From contig CM057142.1 in the NCBI GenBank assembly GCA_029964075.1, positions 28,460,392 through 28,524,391 of the forward strand: a stretch of 64,000 nt of DNA, in the 5' to 3' direction. The notes beneath the pieces were generated by a model. The model had not been told where the DNA came from. It did not search any database and saw only the letters and a list, made by a program, of their open reading frames with translations. Each line of letters opens with the position of its first letter. Position 1 is the first letter of the stretch. A program made the position numbers and the translations under genes. Positions 52,000 through 63,540 of this stretch are shown here, one piece after another. The stretch comes from Patiria pectinifera. Lineage: Eukaryota; Echinodermata; Asteroidea; Valvatida; Asterinidae.

Positions 52000-53405
52000 A
52001 GCATAAAGCATAACGTTAATTTGGTACTTACCCATACATAACCCCAAATGATTTGCTTAAGTTGTAACGAAATTCTTTAACATTTCTGTATCTAATAAGT
52101 TTTCTTGTAGTCATCGCGTTACTACACAGAAAATGTAAATAGAATATATGTAAAACATATATGTATTTTTGTTGAGAGACAGTGTGTGCTGGGAGAACAA
52201 CATCCGTCTTTTTGTGAAAGGTGTGATGAAAATATTAAATGATAAATTAAGTTACAATATTTCTTACTCGTATATTTATACACAGAACAAATGATGCGAA
52301 TAATGTAAACTATTTTCAATGATATGGTGATATACACTTGGTATATTTAAGTCATTTCCATTCATCCTTGTTTCATTCTGAATGTTGTGTTATTGTGAAG
52401 AAAACACTATGTAAAATAAGGGGGAAAGAATTAATGTATCTAATATTATATAAAAGTAAGATTTGTGTAGTAATTTTGTTACTTTACAATTTATCTTCAT
52501 CAATTGAAAACAAGCATAAAAAGGTTAGCTAAAGAGAAGTTTGGCGGTGGCTGTCATTGAGTGCAGCCTCTAAAGGAGAACGTTGCTCTGAAAAGTGACG
52601 GTGTTATCATCGACGTCATTTTTACAAAGTTGTACACTCCGCCTTGCAACGTCTGATATCCTACATGTAAATCTCCAGCAAAAAACGGTGATGAAATGGG
52701 AACTTGTTCATGTTAATTATCAGTGTTTATTCAAGAAGAAACATTTGCATTGCATATTGCTTTAAATGACATGGGCCTACATGCCTTTACTCACACCTGT
52801 TTATATATATACTTCAGTATTAGAAGTCAGTGACAACGTTGAAGATATATCTTGACTTGCCCAAAATGTCAGAATATTACAGGATTTACTGTTACTGAAG
52901 AACAAAGGTACTATATTGAGCTGGAGTCGGGACCAGTAATTTTAAAAGCCGAAACCGGCGACGGATTCACAATCAATAACAAAATTCTCGGTAAATTACA
53001 TTGATCAGTATTTCATGTTTACTTTTACTCAGTCAGATTTTTTTTTATCATTAATTACAAACTAGAGTTAAAAATGCGAAACAAATATAAGTATATATGA
53101 ACAGGAGTATTGAAAGGCAGTATTGATAAAAAGAAGAAGAATTACCTGTACGAAATAATGAAATTATATAGAAGATCAAAATTAATTAATAGAAACTTGA
53201 TTATTCAAATTTGATTATTTCAAAAAGGAAGCAGAATGCGTATTATACTTTTATTAATATAAGTATTTTTGTTTGCAAACTTACATCTTGTTTTAATACA
53301 AACTTCATGATGGGTAGACCTTGGGTAGACCGAGAAATTCTTGCAAAATGTGCGAGGCTTGGCGAGAATCATCAATACATTTATGTGATCTGCATCCAAC
53401 ATAAT
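52000..53405 (+). repeat. Tandem duplication of host sequence, copy 1
   Basis: Aligns with 58590-60200 throughout: ACAACCCCAAAT-type start, TCATCGCGTTA, GTGCTGGGAGAA, the exon, and GATCTGCATCCAACATAATT at the end. Divergence is moderate. It lacks the pogo-like MITE of copy 2. Confidence 0.8.
52873..52990 (+). CDS. Exon resembling ITIH C-terminal domain, copy 1
   Basis: A 118-bp exon runs from an ATGTCAG acceptor to a CTCG/GTAAAT donor. It encodes NITGFTVTEEQRYYIELE, SGPVILKAETGDGFTINN and KILG. The ending GDGFTINNKILG resembles the DPxxGFxVNGQLIG segment in the C-terminal domain of inter-alpha-trypsin-inhibitor heavy chains, which bind extracellular matrix hyaluronan. It begins in phase 0 and so fits the 50911 exon. 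The family call is tentative. Confidence 0.45.
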
Positions 53406-53807
53406 TATTGGATACAACTTCCGTACCCAGAAAGAAACATTCATTGTCACCAAATATTGGCTTACAGTGTAAAGGAAATTCGGTATTTATTCTCAGACCA
53501 CACACAAAAACACCTTGAAACAAATGTTTGACTTTTTGGCATAGTTTTTCGAGCCGCTATTTTTATGTCGTTTAATTCAAATGTTATTAACCCAAACAGT
53601 TTTGGCACATTGGCCAGAAAAACGGGGGCACGTACGTTTGCCCCAAATCCTTGCCATGCTTGGCATCACTAGCAATGGGCCCAAATCTTGGCACGCTTGC
53701 CAATCCTTCACCGCGAATATATCCACCGCTAGAAACTACGGTTGGATACTAACCCCATCATGACAAATGGGTGTTAGTCACGGTGTAATTTGTCACGTGA
53801 ATTGAAT
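52991..53807. other. Intron-like DNA and spacer before the DIRS element
   Basis: No exon supported. Around 53600-53760 a short GC-richer stretch with a repeated CTTGGCACGCTTGCCA-type word may be a fragment of the retrotransposon's flank. Confidence 0.35.
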
Positions 53808-54611
53808 TTATAATATGCCAATGCGGAAAGAGTGTGCACGAAAAGGGGATTCGTCTAGTCCCAAGAACAAAAGAACTTTCTTCAAGGTGGCATTGAATTG
53901 ATACTGAGTAAGGGCCTCACCCCCAAAATGGCAGAAAAAACTACCGGGCACCTTCGGCCGAATCTGCGCGAATACGCTCAGCGCTTGGACCGGGCAAATA
54001 CTTTCATCTGCTGAGCGTACTAATCGAACAACTTGCGGAGGACCCGTTGGATTATTTTTCGCATGTCTGAAAGAAATTAAAACTGAAGCATTGGCTTCAC
54101 CCAAATCTTGGAATTGTACATCAGAAGAGAGGAGTAGTGAATTTTGGGTGTGGGTTTTTGAAATAGCGGCAAACTCGCCGATGCGCATGAACCCAAAAAA
54201 CGCGCATAGCATAACAGCACGAAAAAGTGCAACTTCATAATGGTCGTTGCAAATATGCGTTAAAGCTTGTACCGTGCGGGCCAGCACCGGCACGGTCATT
54301 GGCCACCGTTTATCGCTCCCTGAGTTGTCCCTACGACAGCCTGCCAATAATTTTGTCACCAAGAAATCGTGGGTGGGGTCCGGCCAACTTCTAATCTTGT
54401 GATGGTAACCCACCCCTGCCACATAAGTAGCGATAGTTGACGGTGCCAAACCCTGTAGGGAAAGCCATGCGATAAAATGCCTTACATCCTCCGGTGAGGC
54501 GGGGGAATTTTCAACGAAACAGTTGTGTTTAAATGAACAGAATGCTCGCCAGCCGGTCCGATATGTCTTATGGGTATTTGATGTTGAAGATGCAATTAAT
54601 AATCGGTTCAT
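53808..54611 (-). pseudogene. Tyrosine recombinase of the DIRS element, C-terminally truncated
   Basis: 267 residues. SAM-like core-binding part (HKTYRTGWRAFCSF), catalytic Arg in FGFMRIGEF and the HxxR box AHSFRIG at the very end. The catalytic tyrosine would lie about 30 residues further and is absent; the sequence turns to unrelated AT-rich DNA at about 53815. It would have joined a circular DNA intermediate into the genome. Confidence 0.85.
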
Positions 54612-54622
54612 CTCACCTTCTA

Positions 54623-55588
54623 TTAATAAGCTGGGAGGAGGTTGGGAAACGTCGTCGCGTGAATGTCCGCTTGCGGGGCTAATGTACGAAACCGGTGCAT
54701 CTGAAAACGGGAAAGGGAATCGGCGATTTCATTGTGCACTCCTGGTATGTGAATGGCCTTAAAAGTGATATTAAAACGCAAACACTGACAGACAAACAGC
54801 CGTACTAAGTGCATAATCATATCGCAACTTGATGATTGCGTATTGATGATATGAACTACTGCAATGTTATCCGAGCGCAAACGCACTTTACGGTTGGCTA
54901 ACTGGGGGGCCCAACAATACACGGCGATTACTAACGGGAAAAATTCGCAGTATGCTATGGATGGCGACAATGCTAAAAACTCGGGAGTCCATCTGCCCTG
55001 AAACCACTGACCGTCGAAAAAACCGCCAAACCCGATGCTGGCAGCGGCGTCGGTGAACAACTCTAACGTATCATTATCGTACCAGCCCTGATCACGAAAC
55101 GGCGATACCCCATTAAAATGCTCAAGGAATTCTAACCACATTAGCAGGTCCAGTTTCGCGCCCGGCGAAATGCGTGCTTTATGATGGGACTTCTTTAACC
55201 CGTGGGATAAGTCAATTAAACGCCTGGTAAACGCTCGGCCCGGGGCGATAGCACGACATACAAAATTGAGTGAACCAACCATAGACTGAATTTCCCTCAA
55301 TGACAACTTTTTCCGTCCCAAACTTGACTGAATTTTTTCCCGGAGCACAAGTACCTTGTTGTGAGGCACCCGTATTTCGCGCTTTACTGTATCGATTTCC
55401 AAACCGAGATAAGTAATAACTTGACAGGGGCCCTCCGTCTTTTCTTCTGCGAGCGGTACCTGTAGCTGAGCGCAAACATCCTTAAATGTACTAAGAAATT
55501 CTTTACAGCGCTCCTTTGATGGGCCAATGAACAAAAAATCGTCTAGGTAATGTGTTATAGTGTCTGTTGCTAAAATGCGCTTGATATG
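54623..55588 (-). pseudogene. Reverse transcriptase (second half) and RNase H of the DIRS element
   Basis: Contains the polymerase active-site motif THYLDDFLF, the thumb region, and RNase H starting LELFTDAAASIGFGG with later acidic residues (RSDNIAVVHI, HNEIADSLSR). Frame is open to the stop at 54623. At 55588 it is cut off by the inserted MITE. Confidence 0.85.
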
Positions 55589-55964
55589 CAGGCGCGGTTC
55601 TAGAACCAATATTTTGGGGGGGGGCTAGCACGGTGGATCCAAAAAAAAATTCAGGGAGGCGTGCTGAAATGTAGACCGGTTATTTTTTCCAGACACTTAG
55701 GCCTCCGAAAATCAATAGGGGGGGGGGGGGGATCATGCCATATTTTCAATGGGGAACGCCAATAAAATCCTAAAATCATTCACACTATATCACCCTTGTC
55801 ACGACTATTTCTTTAGGGGGAGACCGTTCGCATGTACATCACAATCTTTCTTTTGCTAATGCAATTTTTTTTTTAAAGGAATTTATTTTGGGGGGGCTAG
55901 ACAAAATTTTGGGGGGGCTACAGCCCCCCCTAGCCCCCCCCGTAGAACCGCGCCTGTTGATATG
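55581..55964. mobile_element. hAT MITE inserted in the DIRS reverse transcriptase
   Basis: The 368-bp element at 55589-55956 has ends CAGGCGCGGTTCTA and TAGAACCGCGCCTG, a perfect 14-bp inverted repeat. It is flanked by the exact 8-bp duplication TTGATATG at 55581-55588 and 55957-55964. Both are hallmarks of hAT elements. The body has long G and C runs and no transposase. Confidence 0.92.
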
Positions 55965-56582
55965 AAATTCCAAAAATGTGCTAAAGGTTTCAAAGAGCGC
56001 ACAAGAGACCGAGCAGCTCATGGGTAAGCATTTATCATAGTAAAACTTATTCTGAAACTGAAAACCCAAAAGTTCGTAGTCAGAAGGAGAGACGGGAAGA
56101 AGCCGAAAGGCAGATTTGATGTCTGTTTTTGCTAACCAAGCATGGGGGCCTACTGACATAGCTAAATCTACGGCTGCATCGAACGATGCGTAATGGACTT
56201 TACACATATCTTTATCGATAAAGTCGTTAACTGAATCCCCCTGGGGATATGACAAATGGTGGATGAGGCGAAAAGAGCCGGGCTGATGCTTAGGGACAAG
56301 CCCAATGGGTGAACATTGGAGATTCGGAAAGGGGCGATGAAGGAAAGGTCCCGCAATGCGGCCCAAATCGATTTCGTTTTGCAACTTCTTAAGAACTACA
56401 TCAGGCCTATCTGTTGCAGACTGAAGGCAAGTGGAATCCCTGCTAACCCTAACACCCTGAAAACCAAGGGGAAAACCCCGTGAAAAACCATGTTCAAGAA
56501 AAGCGGCTGCCGATTTATCTGGATAATATGACAACCATTTCCGTAAAACGACCAAATTAATGGGTGTTACCGTTGGAGGCAC
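55965..56582 (-). pseudogene. Reverse transcriptase (first half) of the DIRS element
   Basis: Starts MPPTVTPINLVVLRKW and includes fingers/palm motifs: GSFRLIHHLSYPQG, WLAKTDIKSAFRLLPV (catalytic Asp) and CLPMSCSVSCALFETFSTFL. Overlaps the end of gag by 26 bp in another frame. Homology stops at the MITE at 55964. Confidence 0.85.
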
Positions 56583-57657
56583 GAAAATTTACGTGTGCGT
56601 TCCCTTTATTCCACTGCTGGTTGCCGTTGATCTTGATCGTTTTGGGCCCCGCGTTGGCCGGACGAAATGCCTGCTGATGTACGCCCAACGTCGCAGACGG
56701 AGTCTTTGTGTAGCGCGTATACGTTGCGCTAGCGGGGGTGGTCGACTGCTTCGCGGGGGCGCCTTGAGCGGCAGGCCCCACGACTACTCTACACGTCGAC
56801 GCGCTGTGACCAAAATTTGTGCACCGGCTGCAAGTATGGAGGTACCAGCAGGGATTCCATCGGCAACCTGATGGGGCATTAAACGCAAAGCAGACGTTCT
56901 TTGGCAAGTGGTTTCGAGTGGCTACCGCGGTGGTACCTGCAGCGGGTAGCATGCTGCCGGCCGCAGCGACGGTAACCCACAGCTCCATATCCATCGAAGC
57001 CCAGGAGCGCGAGGGGTTCGCCTCCATGCGCAAGCGGAATTGTTCGTCGTAATTGCGCCAGCCAAGACCGGGGAACTGTACAGCCGCGGTACGAACAATT
57101 TCTGCATACTTGAGTAACTCAAGGAAACGCCCAGGATGACGCGTAGTATAAATCGCCATAAACACATGAAAAGCGCTTGACCACTTATCAATTGAATCTA
57201 CTTTACGCGGGTGCGGTGTCGCCGGACGAAAAACCACCTTGCCTTGCTCGACTGCCATGGTTAATTCAGATCCACTCTCCGTGGAAGTCAGTACCCTAGT
57301 GGCATTGTCGCGATATAACGAAGCTAACTCAACGTACTGTCCACTCCAGATTTTCTCTTTTATGGATGGAGGGACGTGGACATCAATAGGGGCATCGTTC
57401 CCAATAGAGTGCAGTGGCGCGGGTCGACCCATCATGCCCGAATAAGCAGATAGGCCCCCTAATGGAAAACTAGTAGTACCGGCTTGGTCAAGTGGATTTA
57501 GGCCTATCGCTAGGTTGTTGTTACCGATCGGAGGGACTGGAATTGCAGGTGCAAGTGAGTTACCGATTACAACATCTCTACCGGTCGTACCGCCAACGTT
57601 ACTGATTATCACTACTAGCATTAGCCCTACTGGAATTGACTGGATTAAAACCAACAC
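56557..57657 (-). CDS. Gag-like protein of the DIRS element
   Basis: 366 residues. A central helical region (PPSIKEKIWSGQYVELASLY) is typical of DIRS Gag, followed by a Cys/His cluster (CFAFNAPSGCRWNPCWYLH and CSRCTNFGHSASTC) that would bind RNA. N-terminal part is low-complexity. It probably continues upstream in the other frame at 57696-58073. Confidence 0.7.
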   Translation of the reverse strand: MLVLIQSIPVGLMLVVIISNVGGTTGRDVVIGNSLAPAIPVPPIGNNNLAIGLNPLDQAGTTSFPLGGLSAYSGMMGRPAPLHSIGNDAPIDVHVPPSIKEKIWSGQYVELASLYRDNATRVLTSTESGSELTMAVEQGKVVFRPATPHPRKVDSIDKWSSAFHVFMAIYTTRHPGRFLELLKYAEIVRTAAVQFPGLGWRNYDEQFRLRMEANPSRSWASMDMELWVTVAAAGSMLPAAGTTAVATRNHLPKNVCFAFNAPSGCRWNPCWYLHTCSRCTNFGHSASTCRVVVGPAAQGAPAKQSTTPASATYTRYTKTPSATLGVHQQAFRPANAGPKTIKINGNQQWNKGNAHVNFRASNGNTH

Positions 57658-57695
57658 TTAAATTACTATTATTGGTAACCAAAGAGTTCGGGGGA

Positions 57696-58073
57696 TTAGG
57701 TTGAGCTTGACTCACCACCCATAGCCACGCTTGCTCCGGTAGTGTTTGGACCTCCGCTGAAACCTGCCGCCGACACTATCTGGTTGGGCGCTGGGCGTGA
57801 GGCGAGCGCACGCTGATCCTCCGCTGACTGACCGCTCACTGTTGCGGTGGTGGACGGCGGCGCGCCAACCGGGGCCGTGGCGCCGATCACCGCGGTGCCT
57901 TCATCGTTGGACGCAGAATCGACCGTCACCCAAGTGCGAAGACGTCCGGGCCCGCGGCGACGACCACTGACATACGGGGGAGGTGACCTCCGGGCCTGCT
58001 TCTTGTACCGTTTAGGGCGTGGCATCTCAAGGAAGACGAAGAACCCAACCAGACGGAATGGGTTAAATTCCAA
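57696..58073 (-). CDS. N-terminal Gag/ORF1 part of the DIRS element
   Basis: 125 residues, starting MEFNPFRLVG and then MPRPKRYKKQARRSPPP, a strongly basic segment that may be a nuclear signal, followed by an Ala/Ser/Thr-rich tail. A different frame from the 366-aa ORF and separated from it by 38 bp, so a frameshift or a separate small ORF. Confidence 0.5.
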   Translation of the reverse strand: MEFNPFRLVGFFVFLEMPRPKRYKKQARRSPPPYVSGRRRGPGRLRTWVTVDSASNDEGTAVIGATAPVGAPPSTTATVSGQSAEDQRALASRPAPNQIVSAAGFSGGPNTTGASVAMGGESSST

Positions 58074-58080
58074 CTCACGC

Positions 58081-58589
58081 TAGCTGTATCGCACTCAAAC
58101 AGTCAAGAGTCGGTCCTGAAATGTCTGCGACTCGTTCCAATCAATATTATCCCATAACAGCATAACACTGTTAAAACGGTAATAAAACTGTGATTTTCTT
58201 GTAGAAGTTTTATGTTTGGAAATATTGCTGGAAATTACATTTGTTTGGAGAAATTTATTTTCTATGTATAGCGGCTTCGAAAAGCTAAGCCGAAGTGAGC
58301 TTTCTGGGCCTAATTAAAGAACTTGACTTAATACACTGTATCAAATGTTTCATTTACTCCCTTTAGCATGCAATCCATATCATATTAGCGATATGAACAA
58401 TTTCTCTGACCTCAAAATGTCACGTCCGCAGATATCTGGGGCGGCCAGGTGTTCCCCGGCCACACCCACTAAGTAGGCTACTGTTTACAGCGCGCACGTA
58501 CCCCATGGCAACAACCAGCAGATTGAAGAAAAATACGTGACTGATCAACAGTGTGTGTCTGTGCAGAATAATGCATTTTATCTTGTAGT
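58081..58589. other. Spacer between DIRS element and duplication copy 2
   Basis: No gene or clear repeat. The DIRS 5' border was not located by a repeat. Confidence 0.35.
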
Positions 58590-59461
58590 GATAAAATAAA
58601 TTACTCATACACAACCCCAAATCGTTTGTTTAAGTAATCTTTCGTAAAGAAAAGTCCGTGTCCTCAAAATAACTTATCGTCTGGTCATCGCGTTAATATA
58701 AAGAAAATGTATTTAAAAAAAAAAATAATTAGGAGACAATGTGCTGGGAGAATGAAATTTGTCTTTTTTGTGAAAAATTGATGAAAACATTAAATGATTA
58801 ACTTAGTTAGGGTATTTTATGAAAAAAAAATATTAAACAAAATTTCCTTAGCCCTATATTTACACCCAGAACAGATGATGCTTAATCTAGACTATTTGCA
58901 ATGGTGGTGATATGCCTAATATAATTACATAATTCGTTTCCATCCATCCTGGTTTCTGTATTACCTAATGGTAAAAATACAATGTCAAATAGGGGCCTAA
59001 GGGTAAAAAGAATCAATGGACGTGATATTTTGAGTGAGATTTGTGTAATTTTGTTACCTTACAATTTTTTATCAGCATTTGAAAAAAAGTTGGCGGTGAC
59101 TGTCATTGAGTGAAGTCTCTAAAGAAAAAATGTGGTTCTGAAAAGAGCAAGAGGTGTTAAGTCGACGTCATTTTTACAAAGCTGTACACTCCGCCCATGC
59201 AACGCCTAACATCCTATATAAGTTTTAAGCAAAAAAAATAATAAAATGGGAACTTTTCAATGTTTTCTGGATTGTTGCCACTGGAGTACCACTGTGACTT
59301 TTCATGAATGCAAATTTTTTTTCGATAAGCACCGAGTTGCTTTTTACTCCTTGCGGGTTTTATTTCCGGTTGTGGCTTCGTCTCTGACTCCACAGTGGAC
59401 TTTGATACTTTTATAAATGTCACAATCCAATGGTACTACTCTGAACTTGTCCAAATGTCGG

Positions 59462-59579
59462 AATATTACAAGATTTATTGTTCCTGAAGAACAAAGGTAC
59501 CATCTTGAGCTGGAGTCAGGACCAGGAATTTTAAAAGCCGCAACCGGCGACGGATTCACAATCAATAATCAACTTCTCG
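59462..59579 (+). pseudogene. Exon resembling ITIH C-terminal domain, copy 2 (acceptor lost?)
   Basis: Same 118-bp length as copy 1 and open, with LELESGPGILKAATGDGFTI and NNQLLG. The donor CTCG/GTAAAC is kept. The bases before it read ATGTCGG instead of ATGTCAG, so the acceptor AG used in copy 1 is gone; another AG inside (ACAAG) would change the frame. Either a decayed duplicate or an exon with a shifted acceptor. Confidence 0.45.
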
Positions 59580-59837
59580 GTAAACTACATTGATCAGTAT
59601 TACATGTTTACTTTTATTCAGTCATTCTGTTCTGTTTTCTTATTCATTAAAAAATAAAGTTGAAAATGCAAAACAAATATAAGTATATATAAAAAGGAGT
59701 AATGAACTGCGGTATTGATAAAAAAAAGAACAATTACCTGTACAAAATAATGAAATAATTATAAAATATAAACTTAATTATTCATCTTTGATTATTTCCA
59801 AAAAGAAGCATAATACGTTTTATACTTCTATAACGTA

Positions 59838-60014
59838 CAGTGAAATCTTGATAAGTCAAACCTCAAGGGAACAGGTTCAAAATTTGACTTTAAAGCAGAG
59901 TTTTGAGTTAAGCTGGGTTGTATATCATTGTTACTCTACTGAAGGCAATGGATTCTTTGGTTGACTAAACGGTTGTTTTGAGTTATCAGCGTTTGACTTA
60001 TCGAGATTTCACTG
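59838..60014. mobile_element. pogo/Tigger-like MITE
   Basis: 177 bp, ends CAGTGAAATCTTGATAAGTC and GACTTATCGAGATTTCACTG, flanked by TA on both sides. Copy 1 of the duplication has no insert at the matching place (near 53250), so copy 1 is the empty site. Confidence 0.85.
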
Positions 60015-60200
60015 TAATATATATTTTTTTGCAAACTTATAATTCGTTTTAATACAAACTTCATAAATTAAAATATCGCAATGATTTCAATCGCTTGGGT
60101 AGACTGAGAATAAAAGTACATTTGTATTCTTCCAAAATGTGCGAGACTTGTCAAGAATCATCAATACTTTTGCGTGATCTGCATCCAACATAATTATTGC

Positions 60201-61768
60201 GTTCGATCACTGATCTCCATATAAACACATGGAGGACCCATTTATTGTTAGACGTGAAACCAACCGTTTTATAAAAAAAATCTGCCCCAAAAAAGGAGAG
60301 TTTACGTATACTTTAGAAGACTCTGTTTTCATTATTTTAAACAATTGGAGTGGTTGTGACTGGTTTCCTCCCCACATTCGAATAGAGGGATTGGAAAACA
60401 GTGCGTAGCTTTCACTTTCTTGAACAGCTCGGACTGGCCACCGAGCTATCCTTTTTTTAACATGGAGATCCAGGGTTCGATGCATGTCGAGGTTATTGTG
60501 GAAATATGAAAAATACACAATTTGTTACAAACAAAATTACATTAAAATAATAACATTTCATAAAACTTTAAAATCATACAAGTTGTCGCTAAGATAAATT
60601 CATAGTATGTTGGCATAAAGAGTTACAAAAAACAAACAGCACTTTACGGAAATAGCATACATGCGGGGGTAACAATTCACAACATAATTGAAGACAGCCC
60701 CTAAAACTTAAACGAAGAGTTCAAAACCTGTTATGCAAAAATCTTGTACTGGTTTGAATGCAATTACCCATTGGTCCATTACAAAAATCATAGAAAACAC
60801 TTATATTATATTTAATGCTGGACAAAAAAAAAATAAGCTTGTCTGCAAGAAAATAAGAACAGCAATGAGAATACATTACTTGATTTCAAACAAATTAAAT
60901 TGTCCCCGAAGCACATGCAGTTTTTAAGAGTTAAGTTTATCATCAAACCAGACATCCTAGCTCACATTGTGCATGGTTTAATACTAATTCCCAGTTTCGG
61001 TTTACCTTTGAAAACCACCTTTCTGCTTCCTTCCTTCCTGGAACTTTGTCATATGACAAACAGGTATCATAAAAAATATTTTCCGGTTTGGTAAGGAATT
61101 TGCTATAAATAATCACTCTTGGTGGACGAATGCATTATAACAGTTATGAGAGCATTATAACAGTGTCATACATCCTGTCATACAGGATGTACATGTATGA
61201 CAGGGGAAAGTGGACCCAAAATTTGTAGAATGACGCAACAATACGTGCATAAGTCAATTCAACTTGAAAGGGGTAACTACAAGAAGTGGCATGGATACAT
61301 GTACATGCTATCCATGTTGATATGCATAAACTCCATTTCTTTAATTGGAAATATATCAACAGTAATTGTCCAGGAATGTTTCTCCCAGACAGAATTATCT
61401 TGCATCATCCAACTTTCCAATTCATCGATACATGTATGTCAAAAGGAGTTTGTTAATAAAACACATGAAATATAAACTGAAACTGAAAATTCCTTCGCAT
61501 TGAAAAACAAACAAACTCGGGGCTCGCGAAAAAAAGTATTTTCATGAACATGTATGTCAAACTGCAGCAATGGTTGTTTACTGTGAAAGGAACCAAGTGC
61601 GCCACATATTGACAAAAAACATTGCGGTTAAAGTTGCATTCCTGTGGCTGGCTTCGTGGCAACGTGCATCCATGACCCCAAAAAATAACCCAGACATTTT
61701 TTGGGCATTGTTGAGAACACAAAAGGTGTGAAAACTGCCGAGTACTGCACGTTCCTTGGAGTTTGTTG
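60201..61768. other. AT-rich DNA, no supported gene
   Basis: Contains short ACATGTACATG-type words and no recognised exon or transposon. Confidence 0.35.
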
Positions 61769-62129
61769 ATTTAAATATTACACGTACAATGTACACATGC
61801 ATGTGCATGTTTGTTGTGCTACCTTTACCCATAATGCACCACAGATCAGTGGCGACTTTGCGCAATTCGGACCGTCAAAACCTCACGCCACCCAATGGAG
61901 TTCGTTCATGCTCACTGGTAATACATTGTACTATGTAATGTATAATTGTTACCGTATGTGCCAACGAAAGCAATGGCCCCAGCTATTAGTTGTGGAAGTC
62001 CCATGTACAAAAGTGTTGACGGTCGGAATTGCGCAACTTTCAGTCGCCACTCTGTGGTGCTTTATTTGGAATACAAATAGCATAACAAACATTACACATG
62101 CATGTGTACATGTAATATTTAAATCAGTT
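61769..62129. mobile_element. Fold-back element with long inverted ends
   Basis: About 110 bp at each end (from TGATTTAAATATTACA inwards, including ACACATGCATGTG and GTGGCGACT) match in inverse at 62015-62129. The 130-bp centre is unrelated. No ORF survives both arms. Confidence 0.65.
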
Positions 62130-63540
62130 TGAGATGCAATATAGTGGGGGCCTAACATATTCAATGTACATTTGTGACTATTAATTGTAATTTTTCAAAC
62201 AAGAAAACATCCTTTACGCATACTCTATAGACACTCCTACCAGGGTATTATTATCTATTTGAATTTGATTGGTGTAGTAAAATTGGGAAAAATTAAAGTT
62301 CATCCTTATATATATACCTCATTATGGTGTAAAATTTTGATGTTTGCTTACCTAAGTAGGCAAATAAAAGTGAACAAAAAAGCCTGTTTGTATACAACAG
62401 TAGTCATTGAGTGTATAGCACCAATTAAACCATAACAATTTCAACGGATGACTCCGAAAAAGTTCAATAAAACAGCCTTAATTTTCACTTTGGAACTGAA
62501 TCGAACACATACACGTACAAAACAAACCTCAAGACACTGAAATTCAAGCCCATCGAAAAAAGGGAATACTATACACTTTCAGTTTGTCAATGACCACAAA
62601 TCGTTGGTTAAGAACATATCAGTAAAACTTCTTTGAAACATTCATACTAGAGTTGAAAAAACTAAAAAACTGTAAAATCGAACGAGTAGATTTGAAATCC
62701 ACAATTAAAATAAAAAAGTACATTCCATTAGAACCATAAAATTATTTCAACCTCGCATTTTTATTTAAAAAAAAATATTATAGGGTAGTGGAAAGTGCAA
62801 CAAAAAAGTCAAAAAAAAAATACTGAATAAGGTTCATGTCAACAGGTCAAGTTATTTTAATATTTACAGTAACAGTATTTCAGATCTGTGCATTGTAATT
62901 TGTCTAAGTACATCCATTTTATTTTGGCAAAAAAAAATCATCTGGTTGTTATTTGGTATACAACCAGAGAATTTCCAACCATTGTTAAGAATAGGCACTG
63001 AAAACTGAATTGCCTTGATACATGAAACACAAGAGGGCGCTATTCATGTTTCAACTGACTGTTTGGCAACATGGGGAGATCCTTTTATCTTGACACTCAC
63101 AAGTCATGTACATGTATTTGGAAAATGGTTTCCTTTTTTAAACTGTTCGAAAATTCAAAATATACCACAATACCATGACTTCAATTCACAAATATGTACT
63201 TGGAATCGTATTTGAAATTGAAGTCATACACGCATGCAAATTTTTAAATACAGGTGGGAGTACTGTAGTACTTGGGACCAGCTGGGCTATTGAGGTTGGC
63301 CACATATGCTGGTTGCCAATAGCCGACTGTATTGCAATGAACAGCAGGGCGCCAGTAAGGAGATGTTTTGAGCTGACTTTTGACCGTCACTTGACAAGAG
63401 ACGCTTGCAATTTGTACATTGACCTTGCTCTATCACATCCTCGTATTCATTTCAATATTTGCCCAAAGCGAATTTCCATCCTTTTTTTGCACTACTCTCC
63501 AATATCTGCCACTGCAACAAGTCTTCTGCTCAGAGCCAGA
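62130..63540. other. AT-rich DNA, no supported gene
   Basis: A run of small A-tracts near 62740-62830. Frames at 63015-63549 have no domain. Confidence 0.35.

Larger units (their letters stand above)
53808..58080 (-). mobile_element. DIRS/Ngaro-type tyrosine-recombinase retrotransposon, truncated
   Basis: On the minus strand the order is gag (58073 to 56557), reverse transcriptase/RNase H (56582 to 54623, interrupted) and tyrosine recombinase (54611 to 53808). This order and the recombinase instead of a DDE integrase define the group. The recombinase stops just after the HxxR motif, so the 3' end is lost. No terminal repeats were found. The element lies between the two copies of the host duplication. 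Confidence 0.88.
58590..60200 (+). repeat. Tandem duplication of host sequence, copy 2
   Basis: Aligns with 52000-53405. It is longer because of the 177-bp MITE at 59838-60014. Confidence 0.8.

Noticed and set aside
51330-52004. Frame across the assembly gap
   Set aside because: It is an artefact of undetermined bases.
53211-53531. 106-residue frame within duplication copy 1
   Set aside because: Copy 2 has stops and shifts at the same place, so the frame is not conserved.
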